DNA of 64,000 bases from Fen-1254 sp963769605 (GTDB lineage Bacteria; Bacteroidota; Ignavibacteria; UBA10030). This document shows positions 54,480-62,752 of this stretch, piece by piece. The notes below the pieces were generated by a model. That model was not told the DNA's origin, ran no database searches, and worked only from the letters and a program-made list of their open reading frames with translations. Position numbers and translations under genes: made by a program. The DNA lies in the NCBI GenBank assembly GCA_963769605.1, contig CAVYML010000001.1:124001-188000 (forward strand). The letters run 5' to 3'. Numbering within the stretch: position 1 is the first letter of the stretch; each line of letters begins with the position of its first letter.

Positions 54480-55370
54480 ATGACTTTGATGGATTTCTTC
54501 CGGCCACAATGGAGAAATAGTAATTGGAAGCGTCGATGTAGGGCAGTGAGTCGGCTCAACTCCCAGACTATTCTTACAGAGATAGCGAAAAGCGATACCA
54601 ACGAATTGGTGCGCATGGAGGCTGTCCAAAAGCTGACCGATCAATTCATCCTTAACGAAATTTCTAAGACTGATAGCCATGGGGGTGTACGCATGGTTGC
54701 AATCAGAAGAAATACCTATATCGCAATAAACCGCAAGAAAACCATAACGAATCTCACTGATCAGGAAACGCTAGCAAACATCGCTAAAAATGACACAGTC
54801 TTCTGGGTGCGCCAGGAGGCCGTCGCAAAATTGACGGATCAAGCTTTACTTACCGACATTGCCAAGAATGACCAGTTTTGGAACGTGCGTTTGGAGGCTG
54901 CTGCGAAATTAACCAACCAAGTCTTGGCGCAAGAGATTTATGCAAAGGTTAGTAAATTGGTAAGGAATGAAGAATTACGCAAAAAAGCCGTTGAGAAACT
55001 CACTGACCAGGCTTTACTCGTCGAACTTGCCAAATTCGATAAAAACACGAACGTTCGTGAGACAGCGATTTTGCGGCTTACTGATGAAGCCGTACTTACC
55101 GATCTTGCCAAGGATTGTCTGGTAATTGAATCAGTGGTATTTGCGCTGAGAAAATTGGGTTGGTCGCCTGATGAAGTTAGTCACCTAGGTGAACAACATG
55201 ATTGGAATGGTTGTACTTGTAGAAGATGTAAAAAAACTAGAGACGAAGAACATAAATGGGAATATTCCCATCGTTCCCATAAAAATGATTGGGGGTATGG
55301 CGAATATTATAAATGCAGTAGATGCGGAAAACAAAAATTCGAGGACCAGGGACCACCTCCGAGCTTTTGA
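54480..55370 (+). CDS. HEAT-like repeat protein with C-terminal zinc-binding tail
   Basis: GAGG precedes the ATG. The 296 residues hold about seven ~30-residue helical repeats of the form 'VRxEAVxKLTDQxxLxxIAKND' (for example 'VRMEAVQKLTDQFIL', 'VRQEAVAKLTDQALL', 'VRETAILRLTDEAVL'). From ~235 a Cys/His-rich tail follows: 'HDWNGCTCRRCKKTRDEEHKW' and 'YYKCSRCGKQKF', with two CxxC pairs. The repeats should form a protein-binding solenoid; the zinc tail may bind nucleic acid or protein. No neighbour suggests a pathway. Confidence 0.8.
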   Translation: MTLMDFFRPQWRNSNWKRRCRAVSRLNSQTILTEIAKSDTNELVRMEAVQKLTDQFILNEISKTDSHGGVRMVAIRRNTYIAINRKKTITNLTDQETLANIAKNDTVFWVRQEAVAKLTDQALLTDIAKNDQFWNVRLEAAAKLTNQVLAQEIYAKVSKLVRNEELRKKAVEKLTDQALLVELAKFDKNTNVRETAILRLTDEAVLTDLAKDCLVIESVVFALRKLGWSPDEVSHLGEQHDWNGCTCRRCKKTRDEEHKWEYSHRSHKNDWGYGEYYKCSRCGKQKFEDQGPPPSF

Positions 55371-55651
55371 TTCCTACTGACGGAAATATAATTATTTCGA
55401 GGTGTCAACTTCTATTGAAGTTTATGAATTTGGAATAGCGCACTGTTTTTCATCCAGATAAAAATACGTGTTTGCTACTCAACTTTGTTGATGATGTTAG
55501 ACTTGAGACTGGTTATTATACTTATTTATCGTAATTAATAAATGCTATAATCCACTCTTCTAAAACCAACCTCTAAATTTTACAGTTATTGGAATACAAT
55601 TCATATAAAATGATTTCCTTTTCTCATCGCAGAATTGAAAGATAGCGATTA

Positions 55652-55682
55652 AAGCGGCTTTGGAAACAAAGCCGCTTTTTTA
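55652..55682 (+). terminator. Rho-independent terminator
   Basis: AAGCGGCTTT (55652-55661) pairs with AAAGCCGCTT (55668-55677) around GGAAAC, followed by a run of T. It lies about 280 bp after the HEAT-like gene. Confidence 0.8.
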
Positions 55683-56023
55683 TTTTCTACACTATCCTTT
55701 TCAATAAATATTTGAAATAATCCTTCCAAATATTTAATAGATTTTCGTAAGTCATCCCCTTAAAAACTTATACAGATCAAAAACAAGTAGGAAAAAAACT
55801 CCTGCTTGTTTCATCTTCCGCATCCCTTTAATTGTATCCCCATCGTTAATCACGCAGTCTCATTTTCTCTAACTGCCTGATTCTAAACGCATAACACTCA
55901 TTTTATGAAAACGCTGTTATTCTGTAATTCTGATTTTTAAAAGCACTGTTATTGGCAATTACGCGACCAAAAATCGCCTTATAGAAGAAAAATTCTGGCA
56001 AGCGTTCTGGTTTTATAAGCTTG

Positions 56024-56100
56024 CCAGTCCCGATGCTTTCACGTTTATTGTGTCCCGCTGTTTCTCAAGCGGGATCATCGGGATCGAAGCATCAAACTGG
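56024..56100 (+). promoter_or_regulatory. Nested hairpin leader before the recombinase-like gene
   Basis: CCCGATG (56029-56035) pairs with CATCGGG (56076-56082) and encloses TCCCGCT (56053-56059) with AGCGGGA (56068-56074). Alternatively GATGCTT (56032-56038) pairs with AAGCATC (56087-56093) and CCAGT with ACTGG at the outer ends. The competing pairings, ending just before GGAGG and the ATG, could form a switching leader or mark a recombination site. Confidence 0.5.
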
Positions 56101-56105
56101 AGGAT

Positions 56106-56975
56106 ATGTCGTTGAATCAAGAACCGCAATCCGATTCAAAGTTCATTTCATTGGATGCCTTTGTCCGATCCTTACGAAAGCAAAAGGTTTCGGCAGCATC
56201 TATCGAATCCTATATCAGCGATCTGAAGGGGTTTCTCCAAAGTCAGGATATCCCGGTCGATGCAATCGAACCCGTCGCAGTCGCCCGGATTCAGCAGCAA
56301 CACATCGAATCGTATCTCCAGCGCCTTATCGGCAAAAATGTCAAATATTCAACCATTCGTCGTATTCTCGCTTCCATTAGAAGGTTCTTCTATTATTTGG
56401 AGGATGAGAGCATCATAATCGCCAATCCCTCGCAGTCAATTCTCCTCCGGTCTACACGAAAGAATGGTTTCACGCCCGAGGAAATACTCCAAATCTTCCG
56501 TTATCTGGCCAAGCGCCAAAGATCCCAGAGCACTATAGAAGTTCTCCGTTTCTTCCGCGATGAATTGATACTCCTTCTTATGGTCTTTCACGGTATTCGC
56601 CAATATCAGATTCCCAAGTTGAAGTTGTCTGCGATCCAGCCATCGAGTGGGACAGTAGTTCTTCAGGTTAAAAAGGATTTTGGCGTAAAACTTGAAGGCT
56701 TAATTCTGAACAAGCTCCGTATGTATTTGGTGTCGCGTAATTCAAATTCGGAATCTGTTTTCCTCGAACCTTTCGAATCGAAGCCCATTACGGCAGCAGG
56801 TCTAATGGCGATGCTTATCGACCTTCGATATGCACTCTCTCTGGATTGCACTCCAAAGAAGCTGTTCAACACCTTCCTTTATTTTCAGGACAATCCGGAA
56901 GAGAAGAAGAGGATTCTCGATATCCTCACATTCGAATCTTCCCGAAATACTACAGGAGGCATTTCTAATGTTTAA
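56106..56975 (+). CDS. Tyrosine-recombinase-like protein lacking catalytic HxxR
   Basis: GGAGG lies 7 bp before the ATG. The first ~110 residues are a typical SAM-like core-binding domain ('VSAASIESYISDLKGFLQS', 'STIRRILASIRRFFYYLED'). In the C-terminal half the first Arg box is kept ('MVFHGIRQYQIPKLKL', ~160) but the HxxR box reads 'CTPKKLFNTFLYF' (~255) and no nucleophilic Tyr context follows. So it probably binds DNA without cutting it. At 289 residues it has the full family length. The next gene overlaps it by 8 bp. It may mark the left part of an integrative element. Confidence 0.75.
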   Translation: MSLNQEPQSDSKFISLDAFVRSLRKQKVSAASIESYISDLKGFLQSQDIPVDAIEPVAVARIQQQHIESYLQRLIGKNVKYSTIRRILASIRRFFYYLEDESIIIANPSQSILLRSTRKNGFTPEEILQIFRYLAKRQRSQSTIEVLRFFRDELILLLMVFHGIRQYQIPKLKLSAIQPSSGTVVLQVKKDFGVKLEGLILNKLRMYLVSRNSNSESVFLEPFESKPITAAGLMAMLIDLRYALSLDCTPKKLFNTFLYFQDNPEEKKRILDILTFESSRNTTGGISNV

Positions 56976-57429
56976 TCAACATTACGTTGTCATTCCCAAA
57001 TGCTTCTATTGGGAATCCAAAACTTTACTTTTTTTCTGCACATTAAGGTGGGGGTTCCTTTTCATTGCGGCAGTATCACTTATTCTTACTTCTTGCAAGC
57101 TTCCGACATCACCGAATGAATCGCTTCTCGTTACAAATCTCCGTTTCACACCAAGTGCTTTCGATTCATATACGAAGAACACGGAAATACAATATACGCT
57201 CGCATCTCCATCAGATCTCTCTATCTCAATCGTAAAAAAAGATTCATCGGGTAGTTATATGCTTGTTCGTACCATCGCAAGCGCCATATCTGAGACAAAA
57301 GGCACACACCGCAATACTTGGCTCGGTGATACGGAAAAAGGTTTGTTCGCTCCGGTGGGGACATACATTGGATTGCTCAAAATAGGTTCACAAAAATACG
57401 AAGCTACAATTCTCGTTTTCCATTATTAA
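56968..57429 (+). CDS. Lipoprotein with FlgD-like Ig domain
   Basis: CAGGAGG precedes the ATG at 56968, which overlaps the end of the recombinase-like gene. A hydrophobic stretch 'FLFIAAVSLILTSC' (~30-44) ends in a lipobox Cys. The remaining ~110 residues have the FlgD/Ig-like pattern 'IQYTLASPSDLSISIVKKDSSG...GTHRNTWLGDTEKG...PVGTY'. It should be an envelope lipoprotein of unknown role. Confidence 0.7.
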   Translation: MFNQHYVVIPKCFYWESKTLLFFCTLRWGFLFIAAVSLILTSCKLPTSPNESLLVTNLRFTPSAFDSYTKNTEIQYTLASPSDLSISIVKKDSSGSYMLVRTIASAISETKGTHRNTWLGDTEKGLFAPVGTYIGLLKIGSQKYEATILVFHY

Positions 57430-57454
57430 TCATCAATAATATAAGAGGTTCAAT

Positions 57455-58264
57455 ATGAACGCAAAATATTTCTTTATCGCCATATTCCTTGCCGGACTTT
57501 CTCTCATTCTCTCTTCGTGTGAGGTCGATAAACAATTGACGGATTCATCGTCAAGTGCATCTTCTGAATATCAAGACAATGCAGATGGCGCCGAATATCT
57601 GATTGCAGCTCTCAATGAACTCGAATCTATTGCCGGCCTGAGCTCGACGAAAATAGGCACAGATCGCATTTCCATCAATACAACAAGTTTCGATAGAAAA
57701 CTCAATCCTGCCAAATCAAGTGCAGATACCATTATCGTTTATGGTGCACTGACGATCGACGGCTATGGCGCTACGATCACCGAACGTGTTACACATCCCA
57801 AGGGCTTGCTTCTTATTACCGTGAGCAAATCGTATGGCAAAGAGAACGGGCATACGGTCACGAATGTAAAGAAGTATTCCTCTTACGACGACTATGCAGC
57901 CGATATTCCTCAATCGACGAGTATAACGGAAGTCTACGGACTGAGCAAAGATACAATCGTTACGCACGTGACCAAAAACGGCACGAGCGAAACCTACACG
58001 TTCCGTCTTCCCGTCGTCACTCGCACTATCAATGCGCAAGATGGATCCATCTCGATATCCTCGCGATATGGACTTGACAGTATGGTCGTCACAGAGGTAA
58101 AAAATGGTGTGACAAATATTGTCTCAACACTTCGGAAAAGCTATGGTCTTTCAGATGGAAGTTTGATTTCCCGAATAGAGTACGCCGATTCGACATGGAG
58201 ACAAGTTCGGACTCTCGGCCACTCAGATGGTTCGATTCTGAAAGAAGTGACAACCAGCAATTAG
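57455..58264 (+). CDS. Lipoprotein of unknown function
   Basis: AAGAGG precedes the ATG. Residues 1-22 are a lipoprotein signal ('FFIAIFLAGLSLILSSC'), followed by a Ser-rich linker and a ~240-residue beta-rich domain with repeated 'YGL(S/D)' phrases ('VYGLSKDTIVT', 'SRYGLDSMVVT', 'KSYGLSDGSLI') at about 20-30 residue spacing. The repeats suggest an elongated beta structure. It follows another lipoprotein gene by 25 bp. Confidence 0.7.
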   Translation: MNAKYFFIAIFLAGLSLILSSCEVDKQLTDSSSSASSEYQDNADGAEYLIAALNELESIAGLSSTKIGTDRISINTTSFDRKLNPAKSSADTIIVYGALTIDGYGATITERVTHPKGLLLITVSKSYGKENGHTVTNVKKYSSYDDYAADIPQSTSITEVYGLSKDTIVTHVTKNGTSETYTFRLPVVTRTINAQDGSISISSRYGLDSMVVTEVKNGVTNIVSTLRKSYGLSDGSLISRIEYADSTWRQVRTLGHSDGSILKEVTTSN

Positions 58265-58285
58265 TATCAGCGTGTAATTAAATCT

Positions 58286-58338
58286 GTAGCCGCGGGCGGT
58301 GACCGCGGAAGAATTTCGACATCAACGGCATCGGCTAC
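58286..58338. repeat. REP-like palindrome, second copy
   Basis: Same 53-bp length and ends (GTAGCCG...CGGCTAC) as 13234-13286, with internal changes. It is followed by CGGCAGCACTGCAGCACGTTGC, repeated at 62700-62752. Confidence 0.8.
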
Positions 58339-58402
58339 ATCGAACATTGCACGGCAGCACTGCAGCACGTTGCGCATAAACATAAACTAAGAACAGCGCA
58401 CA

Positions 58403-59146
58403 ATGAATTACGAACTAAAAAATTATATCGCACTGAGCACGGTCGCAGTCTGTTTTCTCTACTTTAACGTTCTTTATTCTCAACCCTTCCCGCTTCTTCC
58501 TTCTTCCCGGGAAGGTCACGGGACCGTCCCTATGCTTCCCCCCGAGCTGGGGACGGTTTCTTTTTACGATTCGACAGTTGGGCATACATTCGTGTGTGCC
58601 TCAAGTCAGATAGATAGCCTGGAATTATCCCAGCTTGCACTCGGCATCCAAAAAGCAGAAGATCAGGTTTCCCGGACAGGTCTTTTATATCGACTTATTC
58701 CGGAAGTTCATATTTCATCAAGTTATGGCATCGGTGATCTTCTATTCATCGATCCAAGCAGCACGTCCACATATATTCTACCAAAAGATTCTTATCGGCT
58801 GTCATTCAGTCTTTCTCTCAGTGAATTATTTTTTTCCTCAAAACATTCCGAGGCGTTGCTTCAATTATCCATTCAGCAGACAGAATATCATCACAAGATA
58901 TTGCTGCAACAAAAGAACCGAATCATACTTCTTCAGGAAATATCACTTCTCGATGAAAGGATCCACTCGCTTGAGACTGAAATCTCGATGATTCGGGATT
59001 TGTTCCAGTTCAATCAATTACGATTCAACCAGGGGAAGATCGAATATGACGTTCTCATAAGAACAAAGCTCGAATTGCTTTCTCTCGAAACAAACATGAA
59101 TGCATTAAAGCATCAACGTGTTGAGCTAATTCTCAAGCTTCAATAA
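58403..59146 (+). CDS. Exported coiled-coil protein, TolC-like pattern
   Basis: An N-terminal hydrophobic segment ending near 'LYSQPF' is a probable signal peptide. A GC-rich palindrome is embedded in the coding region at residues ~41-52. The rest has 'YRLSFSLSLSELFF' beta-like strands and then a long amphipathic helix region ('LQEISLLDERIHSLETEISMIRDLF...NQLRFNQGKIEYDVLIRTKLELL'), which recalls one half of an outer-membrane efflux (TolC) repeat. It is the first of four closely spaced genes (gaps 10, 11 and 3 bp). Confidence 0.6.
   Translation: MNYELKNYIALSTVAVCFLYFNVLYSQPFPLLPSSREGHGTVPMLPPELGTVSFYDSTVGHTFVCASSQIDSLELSQLALGIQKAEDQVSRTGLLYRLIPEVHISSSYGIGDLLFIDPSSTSTYILPKDSYRLSFSLSLSELFFSSKHSEALLQLSIQQTEYHHKILLQQKNRIILLQEISLLDERIHSLETEISMIRDLFQFNQLRFNQGKIEYDVLIRTKLELLSLETNMNALKHQRVELILKLQ
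58523..58557. repeat. Palindrome inserted in a coding region
   Basis: ACCGTCCC (58523-58530) pairs with GGGACGGT (58550-58557). The block is GC-rich and translates in frame to 'GTVPMLPPELGTV', unlike its surroundings. GGGACGGTG also forms the hairpin at 485-508, so this may be a dispersed element that entered the gene without breaking it. Confidence 0.6.
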
Positions 59147-59156
59147 GGAAGATATT

Positions 59157-59486
59157 ATGAATCAAATAAATCCGAAAAGTCTTTCCTGCAGCATATTGCT
59201 CTTTTTAATTTTCAGTTTTTTGATATTTCTTCAAACTTATACTCAGTCGAAGGACACTACATCGGTCCGTCAGACTTCTCCGATCCATTTTGAAGTGCAG
59301 CAGGGAGATACTGCTTTCATTACGATCTATAACATTTTGGGCAAAGCGGTTATCAGACAATTCGTTGACCGTCCGGGGAGATATAAACTCGAGATATCGC
59401 GTTATCATCTTCCTCCGGGCATTTATGTCGTTAGTATAAAAACCTTATATGATTATATCGTTAAAAGATCCGTTGTGTTGCCATAA
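59157..59486 (+). CDS. Mini protein: signal sequence plus sorting-domain-like module
   Basis: AAGGAAG precedes the ATG. After a hydrophobic N-terminus ('LLFLIFSFLIFLQTYTQS') the remaining ~75 residues resemble a type IX C-terminal sorting domain alone ('FITIYNILGKAVIRQFVDRPGRYKLEISR...PPGIYVVSIKTL...KRSVVLP'). There is no cargo domain between. It may be a decoy, an adaptor, or the end of a deleted secreted protein that kept an export signal. Confidence 0.65.
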   Translation: MNQINPKSLSCSILLFLIFSFLIFLQTYTQSKDTTSVRQTSPIHFEVQQGDTAFITIYNILGKAVIRQFVDRPGRYKLEISRYHLPPGIYVVSIKTLYDYIVKRSVVLP

Positions 59487-59497
59487 GGAAAGGAACG

Positions 59498-60781
59498 ATG
59501 ATCAATGGGGCAGTGGAAATCATCGCAGGCGTTCCGGGGATAAATCTTGATCCTCTATTGCTTGCACGATCGCAAACTCCCGATTCTATCAGTCTTATGT
59601 TAATTGCTTATGAAACATCTTTGAACCTTATGGAAGATCGTTGTTATGATCTTCTCTTTCTCCGCGGCCAGCAAATATACGATTGTGCCAGGATGACCGG
59701 CAATCTTCGTTTCCGTCTTCCTGTGGAAAAAATCATTGCAAACTTTAAAGCTCGATATTGCGATGAGGGAACAAGAATCCACCTATTCAAAGTACCGAAT
59801 GATTCAATCGAACAATTCCGTTCCACCTTCTATTATAGCCCTAGTCTCAAGTTCCGTCTTGAATCCTTGACGAAAAAACAGATTCAGAAGCTTTTAAACA
59901 ATACCGATTGCGGACACGGTATTGTAGAGCATGATGATTATGTCCTGCGCGTTCCCAAAATCACCTTGATGGAATATCGTTCATTGCAGGAGTTGACCTC
60001 TTACGTTCCGCCATCATTGAGAGGACAGCTTTACTTATACGACATAGAGAAGAATATGGGACTTTTAAAAGAATGCCTTGACTTGTCAGAAGAAAGTTTC
60101 TCTCCCGCGGCAGTGGACACGATAAATCGACAAGAGACTTTCATTCTTAAGAAGCCGGTAAACGAAGATTCCGCTCGACAGTCGGAAATGTTAAACGATG
60201 CGAATCAATTCACCGAACTCATTAAGCAAATTCTAAACAATCCAGAAAAGAAACCGGAAGCGAATAAAACCCTTGCTCTCGAATTTCCGGAAATACCTGT
60301 CAGACGACCAGTTCATCATGTAGATCCATTACGGCAAAAAGCAGATGTGCCGGAATTGTCCCGAACAAAACAATCTCCGCGACGACAAGTTAAGAAACGA
60401 TCTGAAGATCCTTCCATGAATGAAAAAACTATAGAACATTCGGAAGTAATCGTTCTCTTCGATCGTTTCTTTCGCTCATACCGAAGAATCATCTATGATT
60501 GCATGGGGGAGAAGGGTGATGCCTGTATCGCACAGGCCGAAAGTCAGGTTAAGATATCTTATCCGGAATTCAATATCTCGGCACTGACCGAAACGGAAGC
60601 CGTTCATGTCCTCGATGTTGTGGAAAATGTCTCTAAGAAAGTCCCTTTGCTCAAACGTTCTCACGTACGGAATGCCGTATTGTCGTTGATCGCAGAAGTC
60701 TATAACAAGCAATACGAACTTCTCGAGCGGAGCAAGACTTTAGACCGTGTAGAGCAATTCTATTATGAATTGAAGAGGTGA
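59498..60781 (+). CDS. Hypothetical 427-residue protein of the mobile region
   Basis: AAGGAAAGG precedes the ATG. Residues 1-180 form an alpha/beta region ('VEIIAGVPGINLDPLLLARS', 'YDLLFLRGQQIYDCARM'); the middle (~220-310) is polar and probably flexible; the C-terminal ~110 residues are helical ('VLFDRFFRSYRRIIYDCMGEKGDACIAQAESQVK'). It is followed after 3 bp by a replication-protein-like gene, so a plasmid or element maintenance role is plausible. No known family recognised. Confidence 0.65.
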   Translation: MINGAVEIIAGVPGINLDPLLLARSQTPDSISLMLIAYETSLNLMEDRCYDLLFLRGQQIYDCARMTGNLRFRLPVEKIIANFKARYCDEGTRIHLFKVPNDSIEQFRSTFYYSPSLKFRLESLTKKQIQKLLNNTDCGHGIVEHDDYVLRVPKITLMEYRSLQELTSYVPPSLRGQLYLYDIEKNMGLLKECLDLSEESFSPAAVDTINRQETFILKKPVNEDSARQSEMLNDANQFTELIKQILNNPEKKPEANKTLALEFPEIPVRRPVHHVDPLRQKADVPELSRTKQSPRRQVKKRSEDPSMNEKTIEHSEVIVLFDRFFRSYRRIIYDCMGEKGDACIAQAESQVKISYPEFNISALTETEAVHVLDVVENVSKKVPLLKRSHVRNAVLSLIAEVYNKQYELLERSKTLDRVEQFYYELKR

Positions 60782-60784
60782 TGG

Positions 60785-61885
60785 ATGAAGTGGTTCCACC
60801 ATGAGTGCGCGGCACGCTATAATCCTAAACTTCAGATTCTTGGCTCGCAATACGGCTCTGAAGGTATCGGCATTTATTGGGGACTATTGGAAGAAATTGG
60901 GCAGCACTCGGACACTTTTAATTTGAAAGTCACTGGCGTGAACGAAGAAATTGATCAGAAATACTTAAAAACCCTGCACAGGTCCGGGGAATCTTCCACA
61001 AATTCGTTTGCCGCAGCGAATATACCGGTTCTTCCAATAAAAATTCTGAGCCGAAATCTCTTTGCGTCCCCTAAACGGGTGATACAAGTAATCCAAACAG
61101 CGGCGGAAATCGGTCTCTTCAATCTTCAAAAATGGACGGAATTCAATGTTCTATACAGTCAATCGTTCGAACAACGTGCGGATGACTATACTCGACGGCT
61201 ATTAAGAAAAACAGATAAAAACCGGACAGACTCCGAACACTCTGCGGATAATGTCCGAACACCGTCCGAAGTCCGACAGGACTCTTCCGGAGGGACTCCG
61301 AACAATATCCAAAGTGAATCCGAAAATGTTCTCCCAGAAGCAGAAACAAAAACAGAATCAGAAAAAGATTCAAAAGCAGACATACATGCAGGAAATATTT
61401 TTATATCAAAAATAAATATGGAGGAGTATGAACGACTCAAGAACGAACCATATTTGGTGGATCTTGATGAAAAGGGTTTTCACGATTACTGCGAGAAGTT
61501 CCGTTCAATCATCGTGAAATGGAACGATGAGAATCGAAATAAATTCAATTGGAATCCCTCTGACGATGAGCTTAATAAAATATTTCGTGCCGGCACTTAT
61601 GATCATAAAGTCTCGATCTGTTATGATGCCTATAAGATTTTGCATGAGAAAATTCATTATCCGGAACTCGTTCTACGCGCCTTGCAGCTAATGCTGAAGG
61701 CAAGTGGGAAGACCCGTATAGCCAATCCTTTCGGCTGGCTATGGAGCTGCATGCATGGTAACAGCGATGGAACAACCCCCTGGGTGCAACTCCTCACAGC
61801 AAAAGAAGAATCAAAGATCGTGTCGCATCTCCGATCCCGCCATTCGTCAGATATTTCTTCCATTCAATCCCGCCATCCGCCATAG
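60785..61885 (+). CDS. DUF4373/Lin1244-type replication initiation-like protein
   Basis: The N-terminus 'MKWFHHECAARYNPKLQILG' with 'YGSEGIGIYWGLLEEIGQ' is the Lin1244/DUF4373 domain of phage and element replication proteins (residues 1-110). A polar linker rich in Ser, Asn and Glu follows (~140-205), then a helical C-terminal domain ('LVLRALQLMLKASGKTRIANPFGWLWSCMHG'), comparable to DnaD/primosome-type ends. It likely loads or recruits host replication proteins onto the element. 3 bp separate it from the gene before. Confidence 0.75.
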   Translation: MKWFHHECAARYNPKLQILGSQYGSEGIGIYWGLLEEIGQHSDTFNLKVTGVNEEIDQKYLKTLHRSGESSTNSFAAANIPVLPIKILSRNLFASPKRVIQVIQTAAEIGLFNLQKWTEFNVLYSQSFEQRADDYTRRLLRKTDKNRTDSEHSADNVRTPSEVRQDSSGGTPNNIQSESENVLPEAETKTESEKDSKADIHAGNIFISKINMEEYERLKNEPYLVDLDEKGFHDYCEKFRSIIVKWNDENRNKFNWNPSDDELNKIFRAGTYDHKVSICYDAYKILHEKIHYPELVLRALQLMLKASGKTRIANPFGWLWSCMHGNSDGTTPWVQLLTAKEESKIVSHLRSRHSSDISSIQSRHPP

Positions 61886-61888
61886 TCC

Positions 61889-61952
61889 CAAAATGGCCCA
61901 CGCGCAAAGCAAGTGGATGCCATTTTGAGGATCCCGCCGTTTTTAAGCGGGA
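61889..61952. terminator. Two tandem hairpins after the replication gene
   Basis: CAAAATGGC (61889-61897) pairs with GCCATTTTG (61919-61927), with CCAC/GTGG inside; next TCCCGC (61932-61937) pairs with GCGGGA (61947-61952) around CGTTTTTAA. The second stem resembles TCCCGCT/AGCGGGA at 56053-56074. They sit directly behind the stop and may end the operon. Confidence 0.65.
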
Positions 61953-62050
61953 ACATTTACGTTGAACATTGAACATTGAACGGTAGCACCTTAACTATGA
62001 ACTACGCACTAAGAACTAAACGACTAAACTACCAATTAACAGGAGATAAT

Positions 62051-62614
62051 ATGTTCCCAGACTCATTTGCACGAGAGATCGCAGAAAATTTTGCCGCAAG
62101 CATCACAGATGTCTGTGATAAAATCGAAATTGTCGGTTCGCTGCGTCGCTATAAGGCGGCCGTCAACGACATCGATATAATTGCCATCCCAAGATTTACT
62201 CAAATCAAAGATGAAACACTCTTTGGAGAACCGACTCAGCAAAACATGCTCGACCAGCGTCTTGCCCAATTGTGCATCGACGGCACGTTGTCGCTTATGA
62301 CGAATGGTCCAAAAACAAAACGCTTTCTAAAAACAGAACCCGATCATCATTATTCCGATCCGGACGATGAATGTATCTCCATAGATATTTTTATTGCAGA
62401 TCCTAAAACATGGTGGACGCTATTGTTAGTAAAAACGGGAAGCAAAAATCACAATATCATGATAGCCCGCAGAGCAATAGACATGCACATGCAACTAAAA
62501 GCAGACGGTACCGGTCTGCTTTCACCGGGCGGCTCTATTATTCCAATAGAAAGCGAAGAGCATATATTTAAGCTTCTTAATCTTCCATATCGAATACCGG
62601 AGGATCGTGAGTAA
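62051..62614 (+). CDS. DNA-polymerase-X-like nucleotidyltransferase
   Basis: AGGAG precedes the ATG at 62051, preferred over the ATG at 61976. The 187 residues carry the palm motif of family X polymerases: 'IVGSLRRYKAAVNDIDIIAI' (~29-48) has G-S and the D-x-D pair, and 'CISIDIFIAD' (~112-121) the third Asp. The end 'LNLPYRIPEDRE' matches the polymerase X thumb. It lacks the 8-kDa and PHP domains, so it is a minimal palm-thumb protein. Role could be repair or nucleotidyl transfer within the mobile element. Confidence 0.8.
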   Translation: MFPDSFAREIAENFAASITDVCDKIEIVGSLRRYKAAVNDIDIIAIPRFTQIKDETLFGEPTQQNMLDQRLAQLCIDGTLSLMTNGPKTKRFLKTEPDHHYSDPDDECISIDIFIADPKTWWTLLLVKTGSKNHNIMIARRAIDMHMQLKADGTGLLSPGGSIIPIESEEHIFKLLNLPYRIPEDRE

Positions 62615-62624
62615 TATTCTTTCT

Positions 62625-62674
62625 GTAGCCGCGGGCGGCTCGCCCGCCTATGGAGGGTGCCGCGGAAACCCGAC
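62625..62674. repeat. REP-like palindrome, diverged third copy
   Basis: It starts GTAGCCGCGGGCGGCT like the other two, then forms its own hairpin GCGGGCG/CGCCCGC (about 62631-62647). The 3' half lacks the closing CGGCTAC. Confidence 0.65.
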
Positions 62675-62699
62675 AACAAAAAAATAATTCACCGTTGAA

Positions 62700-62752
62700 C
62701 GGCAGCACTGCAGCACTGCAGCACAGCAACACTGCAGCACTGCAGCACGTTG
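62700..62752. repeat. CAGCACTG short-repeat cluster
   Basis: GCAGCACT is repeated several times, ending CTGCAGCACGTTGC. A shorter version stands at 58354-58373, and both are followed within a few bases by CATAAACTAAGAAC-like sequence. Replication slippage is a likely origin. Confidence 0.65.

Larger units (their letters stand above)
55371..56105. other. Intergenic stretch ending in a structured leader
   Basis: It holds a terminator at 55652-55682 and a nested hairpin at 56024-56100. The AT-rich remainder has no gene I can support; it may contain the boundary of the mobile region to the right. Confidence 0.5.

Noticed and set aside
56106..56975. Integron integrase for the 42-51 kb array
   Set aside because: It lacks HxxR and shows no IntI-specific insertion, and it is separated from the array by several unrelated genes.
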